From: Sporosarcina sp. D27
GTDB lineage: Bacteria > Bacillota > Bacilli > Bacillales_A > Planococcaceae
Assembly (NCBI RefSeq): GCF_000586555.1
Contig: NZ_AZUC01000015.1
Span: 1-50,771, forward strand
Direction of reading: 5' to 3'
Length of the DNA: 50,771 nucleotides
The notes under the pieces were generated by a model, which searched no databases, was not told the origin of the DNA, and saw nothing but the letters and a program-made list of their open reading frames with translations. A program made the position numbers and the translations under genes. This document shows, piece by piece, positions 7,863-17,081 of this stretch (positions within the stretch are counted from its first letter, which is position 1; the number at the start of each line of letters is the position of its first letter).

Positions 7863-7894
7863 AAAAAAACCCTCACCTAATAAAAGGCAAAGGT
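7863..7894 (-). terminator. Riboswitch expression-platform terminator
   Basis: ACCTTTGCC and GGTGAGGGT pair over nine positions, including G-U pairs, around an eight-base loop. A TTTTTTT run follows. The hairpin is mutually exclusive with aptamer helix P1. Confidence 0.85.
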
Positions 7895-8004
7895 CTCGCT
7901 AAGTCGGAATTCGTTAAAAATCCAGCTATCATAACCGATGGCGCTGTATCACCATGTATTGACGACTATGAAATAGGTTTCCCTATAGCTACTCCCCTTT
8001 GACA
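7863..8004 (-). promoter_or_regulatory. yybP-ykoY manganese riboswitch
   Basis: On the minus strand the leader contains the family hallmarks in order: CAAAGGGGAGTAGC (7988-8001), TCGTCAATACATGG, and GCGAGACCTTTGCC (7886-7899). P1 pairs CAAAGG with CCTTTG. The expression platform is a terminator in which ACCTTTGCC (7886-7894) pairs with GGTGAGGGT (7869-7877), followed by seven T. The 3' P1 strand is shared between aptamer and terminator, so Mn2+ binding should prevent termination and turn the exporter gene on. Confidence 0.93.
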
Positions 8005-8045
8005 AACGTCAAAGACATTCAGTTGTTGGGTACTTTTCTCCCTCT

Positions 8046-8074
8046 ATTATACTAATCATCAGCTGTTCTGTAAA
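8046..8074 (-). promoter_or_regulatory. Promoter of the Mn riboswitch / terC transcript
   Basis: TTTACA (8069-8074), 17 bases, then TATAAT (8046-8051) on the minus strand. The -10 box is at consensus, and the predicted start lies about 35 bases before the aptamer. Confidence 0.75.
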
Positions 8075-8255
8075 CTAAACATCCGCTTTTTCAAAAAAGT
8101 TTCTTCTCGATGTTTTAGTTTCGACACAATCGATACCAATCGGGAGAATCGTATTTTGTAGCTGCTGTTTTTTCAAATAAAACATTCCTTTGCAGATACT
8201 CACATTATATGAGAAATCGGTACATTCTATGAATGATTGTCCTATTCATACCATA

Positions 8256-8289
8256 CAAAAAAGCAGAGGGATCTTCTCCTCTGCTTTTA
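8256..8289 (-). terminator. Terminator of the RND pump gene
   Basis: AAAAGCAGAGG and CCTCTGCTTTT flank a short loop, and the minus strand continues into TTTTTTGTAT. Confidence 0.85.
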
Positions 8290-8298
8290 AGTCAACTT

Positions 8299-11200
8299 CT
8301 ATAGATCATTTTGGTTATCCACAGATGTTGTGGGTCGTGCACGTCTTCTTGTTTCTTTATCGAAGAGACTATAAATAATCGGTACGATGAAGAGTGTCAA
8401 GAACGTGGAGCTGATGAGTCCACCAATCACGGCAATTCCCATCGGTTGGTTTATTTCTGTACCTTCACCAATACCAAGTGCAAGTGGTAACAGGCCAAGA
8501 ATTGTCGTTAGAGCTGTCATAAGAATCGGACGCACACGGTTTTTAACCGAGATGACGATTGCATCATACGATTTCATACCAGCAGCCTTTTGCTGGTTAA
8601 TGTAGTCCACAAGAACAATCCCGTTGTTCACGACGATTCCTACTAATACAAGAATACCAATGATCGAAGTGACACTTATAGGAGTGTTCGTCACAAACAA
8701 ACCAATCGCGACACCAATCACCATCAACGGAACAGAGAACATGATAACAAATGGGTATTTAAACGACTCAAATTGAGCTGCCATAACAATGTAAACGAGA
8801 ACTACTGCAAGTATAAGTGCTAGCATCATATCGTTTGCTGCACTCTCAAAGAGTTCACGGTCTCCACTGTAGGACATCTTCACTTCATCCGGCAACTTGA
8901 GTTCATCAATAGTATCGTTCACGGATTTCGTCATCTCTCCAAGTGATTTATCATTTTCATACTTCACATCGTATGAAACAGAGTGTGCTTGGTCAACACG
9001 TTGAATAGCAACAGGACCTTCAGCAATATCGATTTTCGCAATCTGCCCTAACTTAACAAACTGTCCTGTTGGTGTACGAAGCTTAATCTTTCGTAACGCT
9101 CCGGTGTCTTTATAAAACTTTTTGTCATACTGGACTTTTACCGTCAACACTTGATCATTTTCATCGACGATTTGAGTTGCAAATGTACCTCGTGTAACGT
9201 CTGTAATCGTTTGAGCTACTTGATAAGGAGCCAAACCAAAATTCGCGGCTAACTTTGGATCAACGGTGACTTGGACTTCCTCAACTGTATCCATTAAGTT
9301 ATTAGAGACATCTGTTACACCATCTAACTTTTTGAGAGCAGCATCTATCTTTTCAGTTGCCTCATTTAACCGGGATTCGTTTGTATCTTCAATTGCAAAT
9401 GTCAACGTATTCGGATTAGAACCTGCAGCAGCTTGTACGTTAAAGCTAATCTCAGCAGTATCCCCAATCGCTTTTTCGACTTTCGGCTTTACATCATCCA
9501 TAAAATCGAATACGGAGCGCTCTCGATCTGCTAGCGGTTTCAGCTTTACATACATTTCAGCTGTATCCGCTTGAGAACCACCTTGTGCCATAGACTGCTG
9601 CGTTCCACCGACTAGACTGACATATACGTCGACATCTTTTTGTTCTTTCAACACATCTTCTACTTTTTTAACTGCTGCATTCGTTGTTTCTAGTGAAGAT
9701 CCATTTGGAAGTTCAACATTAATGCTGAAGAAACCTTCATCAGTAGACGGTAAAAATTCCGTCCCGACTTTAAACAAACCAAATGCACTAGCGCCAAGTA
9801 AAACTACCGTCATGACTAGAATAAGGAACCGATGACCTAAAGACCATTTGATGGACTTCTCGAATGTACTGAGTGTTTTCGAGCGTCGTCTACGTGCTTC
9901 TACATTGCGACGTGGTTTACGTAACATGCGACTCGCCATCATTGGCACAACAGTCAATGCAACAACTAATGATGCAAATAAACTAAATGAGATCGTCAAC
10001 GCAAATTGAGTAAAGATTTGTCCGATCAATCCACTAATGAAAATGACTGGAACGAAAACAGCCAATGTCGTCAAAGTGGATGCAATGATCGCCCCACTGA
10101 TTTCTTTAGCCCCTTCGCTTGCTGCAACTTTTCGGTCTTTCCCCATAGCAAGGTGCCGTTCAATATTTTCAATCACGACAATGGAATTATCCACTAGCAT
10201 TCCGATACCGAGGGCTAACGCACCTAACGTCATAATGTTGAGTGAGAAGTCCGCAAAGAACATTAGCACGAATGTCACAACAACAGAATAAGGAATCGCA
10301 ACACCAATAATAATCGGACTTCTAATTCCCCGTAGGAAGAAGAAAAGAACGATCATGGCGAAGAGACCACCAAGTATGAGTGATTGACCTATGTTATTAA
10401 TGGCCAATTTTACGTAATCACCTTGGTCAAATAATATATCCGCTTCGACGTCCTTAAATTGTTTTTCGTCTAACATCCGATCTAATGATTGTTTGAAAGA
10501 CTTGGACACTTCAGCAGTATTCGCTCCCGATTCCTGGAGGACAGAGAGTAACACGGCTTGTTGATCATTTGCACGAGTTAACGTGCCACTATTTGCTTCT
10601 GTGCGGGTGACAGTTGCGACATCTTTTACATGCAATCGCTTACCAGTCACAGGATTTGGACCAATAATGACGTTTTTCACATCATCAGCTGAATTGAGGG
10701 TACTGATAATACGCGTCGTAAGTTGTTTGCCACCAGAGGCACTCACTGGCTCACCTGGCATCGTTACGTTCGAAGCTTGAACTGCTTGCAACACGTCAGC
10801 TTGAGTGAGCCCGTTCTTTTCAAGCTTACTCTCATCTAATACAATTTGAATTTCTTCGACAAGCTTACCAGATACGCTGACACTCGCGACACCATCAGTT
10901 TGCCGTAATTCTGTTTCCAATTCTTCTGCAATCTTCCGTATGTCCACCTCTTCAGAATCTGTTTTAAGTGCAAGTTGAATGACCGGGAATTGAGAAGGAT
11001 CAAACTTCATGAAACGAGGTTTATCCGCACCTTCAGGTATAGGAACCTGGTCGATTCGCTGCAAAATGTCGAGCTGAACATCGTCGATATCAGCAGACCA
11101 ATCAAACATCATGAAGACTAAGGTAGCACCTTCTTGTGAAGTGGATTGCAAGGACTTTAACCCAGGTGCTGTGGAGAGACTTTCTTCTAGCGGTTTTGTT

Positions 11201-11388
11201 AGCTTTTCGCTTACTTCTGTTGGAGATGCGCCCCCATAATTCGCAACGACCACTGCGACTGGTGGGTTTAAATCTGGTATGAGCGTAACGGGTATTTTTA
11301 GAAAAGATACGGCCCCGAGAATAATAATTAAAAACATCGTGACAATCGTAAATACCGGGCGTTTAATCGAAAAATCGCTTATTTTCAT
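8299..11388 (-). CDS. RND-family efflux transporter (SwrC/AcrB-like)
   Basis: This 1029-residue proton-driven pump starts MKISDFSIKRPVFTIVTMF, the typical first helix of HAE-type RND proteins. Helices around ALGIGMLVDNSIVVIENIERH carry the proton-relay Asp, and the C-terminal half repeats the fold (GILVLVGIVVNNGIVLVDY). It resembles B. subtilis SwrC/YerP, which exports surfactin and other amphiphiles. An upstream in-frame ATG would add 37 residues. However, AAGGGG eight bases before the ATG at 11388, and a promoter at 11425-11453 inside that extension, rule it out. No membrane-fusion protein gene adjoins it. Confidence 0.92.
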   Translation of the reverse strand: MKISDFSIKRPVFTIVTMFLIIILGAVSFLKIPVTLIPDLNPPVAVVVANYGGASPTEVSEKLTKPLEESLSTAPGLKSLQSTSQEGATLVFMMFDWSADIDDVQLDILQRIDQVPIPEGADKPRFMKFDPSQFPVIQLALKTDSEEVDIRKIAEELETELRQTDGVASVSVSGKLVEEIQIVLDESKLEKNGLTQADVLQAVQASNVTMPGEPVSASGGKQLTTRIISTLNSADDVKNVIIGPNPVTGKRLHVKDVATVTRTEANSGTLTRANDQQAVLLSVLQESGANTAEVSKSFKQSLDRMLDEKQFKDVEADILFDQGDYVKLAINNIGQSLILGGLFAMIVLFFFLRGIRSPIIIGVAIPYSVVVTFVLMFFADFSLNIMTLGALALGIGMLVDNSIVVIENIERHLAMGKDRKVAASEGAKEISGAIIASTLTTLAVFVPVIFISGLIGQIFTQFALTISFSLFASLVVALTVVPMMASRMLRKPRRNVEARRRRSKTLSTFEKSIKWSLGHRFLILVMTVVLLGASAFGLFKVGTEFLPSTDEGFFSINVELPNGSSLETTNAAVKKVEDVLKEQKDVDVYVSLVGGTQQSMAQGGSQADTAEMYVKLKPLADRERSVFDFMDDVKPKVEKAIGDTAEISFNVQAAAGSNPNTLTFAIEDTNESRLNEATEKIDAALKKLDGVTDVSNNLMDTVEEVQVTVDPKLAANFGLAPYQVAQTITDVTRGTFATQIVDENDQVLTVKVQYDKKFYKDTGALRKIKLRTPTGQFVKLGQIAKIDIAEGPVAIQRVDQAHSVSYDVKYENDKSLGEMTKSVNDTIDELKLPDEVKMSYSGDRELFESAANDMMLALILAVVLVYIVMAAQFESFKYPFVIMFSVPLMVIGVAIGLFVTNTPISVTSIIGILVLVGIVVNNGIVLVDYINQQKAAGMKSYDAIVISVKNRVRPILMTALTTILGLLPLALGIGEGTEINQPMGIAVIGGLISSTFLTLFIVPIIYSLFDKETRRRARPTTSVDNQNDL

Positions 11389-11424
11389 GTGCGCGTCCCC
11401 TTTTGTCTTAAATACAATACTTTC

Positions 11425-11460
11425 ATCATATGCAATGCGTCGCTTGAGTTCAAACAGAAC
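11425..11460 (-). promoter_or_regulatory. RND pump promoter with overlapping inverted repeat
   Basis: TTGAAC (11448-11453), 17 bases and TATGAT (11425-11430) on the minus strand. GTTCAAACAGAAC (11448-11460; arms GTTC/GAAC) overlaps the -35 box and could be an operator for a TetR- or MarR-type repressor. No such regulator is encoded next to the pump. Confidence 0.55.
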
Positions 11461-11481
11461 GTTCGAAAATTTAATGATAGT

Positions 11482-11516
11482 AAAAAAACTCGTACACAAA
11501 TAGGTAACGAGTTTTT
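11482..11516 (-). terminator. Terminator of murE-prfC
   Basis: AAAAACTCGT and ACGAGTTTTT pair across a 15-base loop. The minus strand continues with a T-run. It follows the prfC stop by 15 bases. Confidence 0.8.
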
Positions 11517-11531
11517 AATGTGGGCTACTGC

Positions 11532-13106
11532 TTATAACAAACTATATAAACGAATATCCGGGAACTTGTCACCGAACCAACGCATTGCAAAGTCGTTTTC
11601 AAATAGGAAGACTAAGTTATCGAAACGGTCTTTTACGAGCATAGAGCGTGGACCAGTCATAGATTCCTTTACGTCTGCTTCGTTTTCAATCCACCGCGCA
11701 ACTTTAGAGCCGATGTGCTCCATTTGGACTTCGACATTATATTCATTTTTCATACGATGCTCGAACACTTCAAATTGAAGCTGACCTACTGCACCAAGTA
11801 TGACTTCTTCAGTATGAAGTGTCTTGTAATACTGAATAGCGCCTTCTTGAACGAGCTGTAAAATCCCTTTATGGAAGTGTTTCGACTTCATAACATTCTT
11901 TGCCGTAACTTTAACGAATAATTCTGGGTTGAACTGTGGCAACGCTTCAAATTGGTATGTGGACTTACCGCCAACAACAGTATCTCCAATCTGATAGTTC
12001 CCTGTGTCATACAATCCGATAATATCGCCTGCTACCGCTTCATTCACTGTCTCACGATCATCTGCAAGAAACTGAGTGGTTTGTGATAACTTTACCGTTT
12101 TCCCAATACGAGGTATGTTTACAGACATTCCTCTTTCAAACGAACCAGACACAATTCGAACGAACGCAATCCGGTCCCGATGGGCTGGGTTCATATTTGC
12201 TTGAATCTTGAAGATGAATCCTGAGAATTCATCTGTCATTGGGTCTACATATTGTTCGTTTTCTGTTATTCGTGGTTGCGGTGAAGGAGCAAAGTTCAAA
12301 AAGGTTTCCAAAAATGTCTGGACACCAAAGTTTGTCAAGGCACTTCCGAAAAACACAGGTGTAAGCTCACCCTTGGCTACGCGACTTTCATCAAAAGAAT
12401 TCCCTGCTTCTTCTAACAAAAGTGCATCTTCCACTGCTTGTTTGTAATAAGAAGTTTCCATCATTGGATGGGGCTTAGCCAGTTGTCCTTCGTCGTCTAA
12501 CTCAAGATACTTATCTTCCCCTTCAACTCGGGCTTGTTCAATACGATTATTGTAGCGATCGTAAATCCCCATGAATTCTTTCCCCATACCGATCGGCCAG
12601 TTCATTGCGTAGGACTCAATGCCGAGAACTTCTTCTAGCTCTTCCATTAACTCAAGTGGTTCTTTACCTTGTCGATCCATTTTGTTCATAAACGTGAAAA
12701 TGGGTATACCACGCATACGACAAACTTTGAAGAGCTTGATAGTTTGAGGCTCGATCCCTTTTGCTGAGTCGACCATCATAACAGCTGCATCGACCGCCAT
12801 AAGCGTTCGATAGGTATCCTCACTAAAGTCTTCGTGTCCCGGTGTATCGAGAATGTTAACCCGTTTTCCGTCGTAATCGAATTGTAAAACAGAAGAGGTC
12901 ACAGAAATACCACGTTGTTTTTCAATTTCCATCCAGTCGGACGTTGCATACTTTCCACTTTTCTTTCCCTTAACTGTCCCAGCATCCCGGATGGCGCCAC
13001 CGAAATAGAGCAGTTTTTCTGTCATCGTCGTCTTCCCGGCATCTGGGTGAGAGATGATGGCAAACGTTCGTCTTGAAGCAATTTCTTCTTGCATATTTTT
13101 AGTCAT
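11532..13106 (-). CDS. prfC: Peptide chain release factor 3
   Basis: RF3 is a translational GTPase of 524 residues that recycles RF1/RF2 from the ribosome. The G1 motif is [10 protein letters not shown]3 is DTPGHEDF and G4 is NKMDR, and the RF3-type spacing [16 protein letters not shown] lies in switch I. The C-terminal domain carries [16 protein letters not shown]. The longer frame reaches back to the murE stop, but GAAGGAG nine bases before the ATG at 13106 marks the real start. It lies 33 bases after murE, on the same transcript. The same murE-prfC pairing is known from Staphylococcus. Confidence 0.95.
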   Translation of the reverse strand: MTKNMQEEIASRRTFAIISHPDAGKTTMTEKLLYFGGAIRDAGTVKGKKSGKYATSDWMEIEKQRGISVTSSVLQFDYDGKRVNILDTPGHEDFSEDTYRTLMAVDAAVMMVDSAKGIEPQTIKLFKVCRMRGIPIFTFMNKMDRQGKEPLELMEELEEVLGIESYAMNWPIGMGKEFMGIYDRYNNRIEQARVEGEDKYLELDDEGQLAKPHPMMETSYYKQAVEDALLLEEAGNSFDESRVAKGELTPVFFGSALTNFGVQTFLETFLNFAPSPQPRITENEQYVDPMTDEFSGFIFKIQANMNPAHRDRIAFVRIVSGSFERGMSVNIPRIGKTVKLSQTTQFLADDRETVNEAVAGDIIGLYDTGNYQIGDTVVGGKSTYQFEALPQFNPELFVKVTAKNVMKSKHFHKGILQLVQEGAIQYYKTLHTEEVILGAVGQLQFEVFEHRMKNEYNVEVQMEHIGSKVARWIENEADVKESMTGPRSMLVKDRFDNLVFLFENDFAMRWFGDKFPDIRLYSLL

Positions 13107-13139
13107 TTCCTTATTCTCCTTCGTATATGAGCCCGACAT

Positions 13140-14630
13140 TTAGCTGCCGATTATGCCTTTACCAAATTTCTTTTCCGCCTCTTCAAGTGCAATTGTTGCA
13201 TCCGAATGCGGATATTTTGTTGAGCCGATAATTTGATAATCTTCATGTCCTTTACCTGCGAAGATAATAATATCGCCTTCATCAGCAACTTCAATCGCAT
13301 GTCGCACGGCAACTTCGCGATCTCCTATACATGCAAACTGCTGATGAGTCATTCCTGCTGCAAGTTCAGATGTTATGGAGTCATATGGTTCGTCTCTCGG
13401 ATCATCAGTGGTTAAAATCACGTAATCCGCAGAGGAAGCTTTTTCAGCCATCACAGGACGTTTCTTCCGATCCCTGTTCCCTCCTGTGCCAATGACAAAG
13501 ATAAGTTTCGATTCTGCTGATTTATACGGCAGTACAGCATCAATCGCTTTTTCTATCGCATCAGCAGAATGGGCATAGTCCACGTATATTGTTAAAGGCA
13601 GTTCAGTTTCCACTCGTTCCATTCGGCCTTTAATAGGTGCCAGATAACGGAGTGGCGCTAAGATATCGGGGATTGCAAGTCCTTTTGCATAGAGTGCAGT
13701 AATCGCAGCAAGAGCATTGGATACACTAAATTCACCAATCATTCGCATGTCTACTTCCCATTCACCTTCTGGCGAGTGTAGCGTAAACGAGCTCCCATCT
13801 GTTCGAAGGTCTATATTTGAAGCAGAGAACATTGCATCCGCATGAATTCCGTAAGTTAGCACAGGATAGGATGTCATCTCCTTCATCTTAGTGTGCCACT
13901 TATCATCTGCGTTCAACACAGCAACTTTTTGTTGTTGTAAGTCTTGCCCAAGCTGAGCAAACAGAAGACCTTTCGCATTGCCATAGTTCTCCATCGTTCC
14001 GTGGAAATCCAAATGATCGTGTGTCAAGTTCGTGAAAACGGCAATATCAAATTCTGTTCCCGCTAACCGTCCCTCTATGAGACCATGAGAAGAAACTTCC
14101 ATCGTCATCGTGTCGCAACCTTCTTCTGCTGCTCGTGCAATCATCTTTTGTGTTGTCAACACGTCCGTCGTTGTATTTTCCGTTTCATACAATACTCCAT
14201 CCAAGTTGAACCCGATTGTCCCTGAGACAGCTGAACGTTCACCAGCTCCCATTAGGATGCCGTGAATGATATTACTTACACTTGTTTTTCCGTTTGTCCC
14301 AGTTACCCCGATCATTTTCATTCGTTTGGAAGGATAACCACACCAAGCAGAAGCGAGTAAGCTAATTGCTCTAGAAGTGCTTTCTACGTATACCACAGCC
14401 ACTTTTTCAAGATCGACTTCTATTGGTTTGGAGGCGATGATAACCCGTGCACCTAATTCGACTGCTTGTCTAACATATTGGTGTCCATCTACTGTAAAGC
14501 CTTCAATACAGACAAATACTCCTCCTGCACTGACAGCTCGAGAGTCTGTTGTTAAATCTGTTACTTGTTCAGGTAGTACCCCTACCTCACGTTTAACTGG
14601 CAAAACCGCCAATAATTGTTTTGTATTCAT
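13140..14630 (-). CDS. murE: UDP-N-acetylmuramoyl-tripeptide synthetase MurE (probably L-lysine-adding)
   Basis: MurE is 496 residues and cytosolic. It adds the third residue to UDP-MurNAc-L-Ala-D-Glu. The ATP loop is VTGTNGKTSV, the substrate region TTTDVLTTQ, and NLTHDHLDFHGTMENY carries the family His and Asp residues. The domain-3 sequence reads TTDDPRDEP, where meso-diaminopimelate enzymes normally have D-N-P-R. The Asn-to-Asp change points to L-lysine, in keeping with the Lys-type cell walls of Planococcaceae. GGAGGAG precedes the ATG. It is the first gene of an operon with prfC, outside any division/cell-wall cluster. Confidence 0.93.
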   Translation of the reverse strand: MNTKQLLAVLPVKREVGVLPEQVTDLTTDSRAVSAGGVFVCIEGFTVDGHQYVRQAVELGARVIIASKPIEVDLEKVAVVYVESTSRAISLLASAWCGYPSKRMKMIGVTGTNGKTSVSNIIHGILMGAGERSAVSGTIGFNLDGVLYETENTTTDVLTTQKMIARAAEEGCDTMTMEVSSHGLIEGRLAGTEFDIAVFTNLTHDHLDFHGTMENYGNAKGLLFAQLGQDLQQQKVAVLNADDKWHTKMKEMTSYPVLTYGIHADAMFSASNIDLRTDGSSFTLHSPEGEWEVDMRMIGEFSVSNALAAITALYAKGLAIPDILAPLRYLAPIKGRMERVETELPLTIYVDYAHSADAIEKAIDAVLPYKSAESKLIFVIGTGGNRDRKKRPVMAEKASSADYVILTTDDPRDEPYDSITSELAAGMTHQQFACIGDREVAVRHAIEVADEGDIIIFAGKGHEDYQIIGSTKYPHSDATIALEEAEKKFGKGIIGS

Positions 14631-14758
14631 TGTACTCCTCCGTTCAGCCGTACCTTACAGTGGTCCATTTTCGATTTTCGACCACCTGCTTTTTTTAGGC
14701 AATACATTCATTATACGTTTTTTTTGTTGCTACGTCATGGTTGAATTAACGAATCAAA

Positions 14759-14792
14759 AGAAAAACCACTGATCTTAACGAATCAGCGGTTT
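14759..14792 (-). terminator. Terminator of the aldehyde dehydrogenase gene
   Basis: AAACCGCTGATTC and GATCAGTGGTTT pair around a short loop, and TTTTCTTTTG follows on the minus strand. The stop codon of the upstream gene lies within the hairpin. Confidence 0.75.
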
Positions 14793-16163
14793 AATGTATT
14801 TCAGCTTATTACCGTATGGAGGAAAAGCAGCTCTCATTGGAATCGCAGTACTACGATTCATCATAGCTTTTTCATGAGTGAAGACGTCAAAGCTTGCTTT
14901 TCCATGATAATTACCTTGTCCGGACGATCCCACTCCTCCGAATGGCATGTGAATGTTGCCAACATGAGAAATTGTATCATTGATACATCCTCCTCCAAAA
15001 GGCAACTGTTCTGTGAAGTATGTAGCAGCTTCCTCATTTTCAGTGAACATATAACCAGCAAGTGGTTTTGGCATTTTACGAATTTGATGCAGCAATGCAC
15101 CTAAGTTTTCATACTCAAGTACTGGCAAGATTGGTCCGAACAATTCATCTTCCATAGAAGGGCTGTCAAAATGAATACCTTCTAGGACGGTCGGTTCGAT
15201 ATATAAGTCTGCTCTGTCAGTGTTTCCACCACTACTTACAACATGTTGCTCTCTTTTAAGAATAGTTTGGAGACGATCGAATTGTTTCTCATTTATGATC
15301 CGACCGTAGTCCTTGCTTAAGGACGCATCTTTTCCATAAAAACGTCGAATGGCCTTTTTAATCTCTTTTAACAGTGGTTCCTTAATCGTCTTATGTGCCA
15401 TTACATAATCTGGCGCAACACACGTTTGACCCGCATTCGAGAACTTCCCCCATACTATCCGTTCAGCAGCAATTTTTAAATTAGCTGTCTGATCTACAAT
15501 CGCAGGACTCTTACCGCCTAGTTCAAGTGTTACAGGGGTTAGACGTTCAGATGCCGCTTTCATAACAATTTTGCCTACCGTGACACTGCCTGTAAAGAAA
15601 ATTGAATCAAACGGAGCATGTATCAAGGCTGAAGTTTCTTCTTTTGCGCCTTCTACAACTCGAACATATTCGGGTGGAAATTGCTGTTCTAGAATTTTTC
15701 TAACAACAGCAGCAGTATGAGGTGCTGCTTCAGATGGTTTTGCAACTACACAGTTTCCAGCTGCTATTGCACCTACTATTGGTTCCATGATTAGTTGAAA
15801 CGGATAATTGAACGGTCCAATTACTAAAACCGATCCAAACGGCTCTCGGATAACATAACTTTTCCCAGGCTGTAAATAGAGTGGTGTTTTCGCTGTTTCC
15901 GGTTCCATCCATTCAGCTAAATGTTTCAACACGTGACCAATACTTGAAAGAACAAATCCGATTTCAGTTACATATGCTTCAAAAGAATTTTTCCGCAAGT
16001 CCCGGTAGAGCGCTTTTTCGATTTCTTGTTCATTTGCTTGAATCGCTTCTTTTAAGCGGATTAGCATTTCTTTTCTAAATTCAATAGAACGAGTTGCCCC
16101 TGTAAAATAAAAATTATGTTGGCGCTCAATTATTGATTCTACGTCTTTAGATGTAAAGTTCAT
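14775..16163 (-). CDS. Aldehyde dehydrogenase, class-3 type (YwdH-like)
   Basis: This 462-residue NAD(P)-dependent enzyme oxidises aldehydes to acids. The N-terminal cofactor region is GSVLVIGPFNYPFQL. The catalytic Glu lies in VTLELGGKSPAIVD and the catalytic Cys in NAGQTCVAPDYV. The lack of the N-terminal extension, together with the C-terminal segment PPYGNKLKYIKPLIR, are features of the class-3 fatty-aldehyde group that includes B. subtilis YwdH. GAGGAGG precedes the ATG. It is monocistronic. The physiological substrate is not evident; medium- or long-chain or aromatic aldehydes are usual. Confidence 0.92.
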   Translation of the reverse strand: MNFTSKDVESIIERQHNFYFTGATRSIEFRKEMLIRLKEAIQANEQEIEKALYRDLRKNSFEAYVTEIGFVLSSIGHVLKHLAEWMEPETAKTPLYLQPGKSYVIREPFGSVLVIGPFNYPFQLIMEPIVGAIAAGNCVVAKPSEAAPHTAAVVRKILEQQFPPEYVRVVEGAKEETSALIHAPFDSIFFTGSVTVGKIVMKAASERLTPVTLELGGKSPAIVDQTANLKIAAERIVWGKFSNAGQTCVAPDYVMAHKTIKEPLLKEIKKAIRRFYGKDASLSKDYGRIINEKQFDRLQTILKREQHVVSSGGNTDRADLYIEPTVLEGIHFDSPSMEDELFGPILPVLEYENLGALLHQIRKMPKPLAGYMFTENEEAATYFTEQLPFGGGCINDTISHVGNIHMPFGGVGSSGQGNYHGKASFDVFTHEKAMMNRSTAIPMRAAFPPYGNKLKYIKPLIR

Positions 16164-16486
16164 GGACGTTCCTCCTCTTAAGCGGTTTCTTCTATCTTAA
16201 CTACCTTTAGAGTGTTACGCAAAAATCCAAACTGCTCAATATCAAAAAGTTATTTAAAAGTCAATCATTCAAAAGGATCTGTTTTTGTTATCATTAATTC
16301 CGACAAAATACGCAGGTTAGCAACGCCTGTCGATTCATATACTAACCACATCAGGCAGTTCTACAAAATTGGAATTTCGTAGCAGGACTATCGGAGCCTT
16401 TTTTCAGAACAACGTTTTGAGCCAAACAGAGTTTGGGTAAAGAGTGTATAACAAGCAACCAACCACATTCTTTAAGGGAGGAACTA
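16164..16486. other. Intergenic stretch before a small gene
   Basis: No reading frame of note is seen in these 323 bases. They include a small imperfect hairpin (CTACAAAATT/AATTTCGTAG, near 16363) and the untranslated leader of the small gene that follows. I see no recognisable riboswitch or RNA gene. Confidence 0.4.
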
Positions 16487-16633
16487 ATGATGACAACAAC
16501 TGATACTTGGTGGGAAACAATTTTTGAAGGTAATTTAGCTGCTGGCTTGAATAAGGAACGTATAAACGAATTAGACGAAGAGCACTTCCTATATTTTAGA
16601 GATGAAGAACTCACTCACGAGGTCGTCAACTGA
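16487..16633 (+). CDS. Small acidic protein of unknown function
   Basis: This 48-residue frame is preceded by a strong ribosome-binding site, AAGGGAGG, five bases before ATG ATG. It is followed by an equally strong terminator. The product is acidic and aromatic, with TDTWWETIFEGNLAAGLNKE and an acidic stretch ending FRDEELTHEVVN. It has no signal peptide or membrane segment. The combination of ribosome-binding site, compact frame and dedicated terminator argues for a real gene. I do not recognise the family. Confidence 0.6.
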   Translation: MMTTTDTWWETIFEGNLAAGLNKERINELDEEHFLYFRDEELTHEVVN

Positions 16634-16686
16634 TTTTGAAGACGAATCTCGCCCAACAGACTTTTCAAAACGACGGTGGTACATAA

Positions 16687-16731
16687 AACAGCTTTTCTTT
16701 TGCGGAACGCGAAAAGAAAAGCTGTTTTTGT
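16687..16731 (+). terminator. Terminator of the small acidic-protein gene
   Basis: AAACAGCTTTTCTTTT and AAAAGAAAAGCTGTTT form a long stem with a GCGGAACGCG apex and end in TTTTTGTTT. Confidence 0.88.
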
Positions 16732-17081
16732 TTGCCTAAAAATGGACATCCTTGTTACTTCTATAATCCTCATAACTCTCCGACTTGCCTAAAAAACCCT
16801 ATATTTCTAATAACTTTATCAAACAAATTATAAATAATCTTACACCCATTTAATAGGTGATGCAAATTGTTCGCTCATGAATTTGAACAGATAAGAACCT
16901 TTTGTGACATACTCACTTGAGCATTGTAATCTTGGTTTCACGGTACTATTATAAAGTTCGCACGGAAGTCGTTTACATTTTCATGAAAAATACAGACCGC
17001 TTTTAATTATTCGAATATATTTTAACGGTCAATTATATCGACTTCCATTGTCACCATTTCACCCTTGAGAGGAGTTCTATC
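16732..17081 (+). other. qox upstream region
   Basis: These 350 non-coding bases are AT-rich. They contain the probable qox promoter and a 130-base leader that includes GACCG...CGGTC arms around an AT-rich loop (about 16995-17030). No open frame is convincing. Confidence 0.45.
16924..16952 (+). promoter_or_regulatory. Probable qoxABCD promoter
   Basis: TTGTAA (16924-16929), 17 bases, then TATTAT (16947-16952). It lies 130 bases before qoxA, leaving a long leader. Confidence 0.5.
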
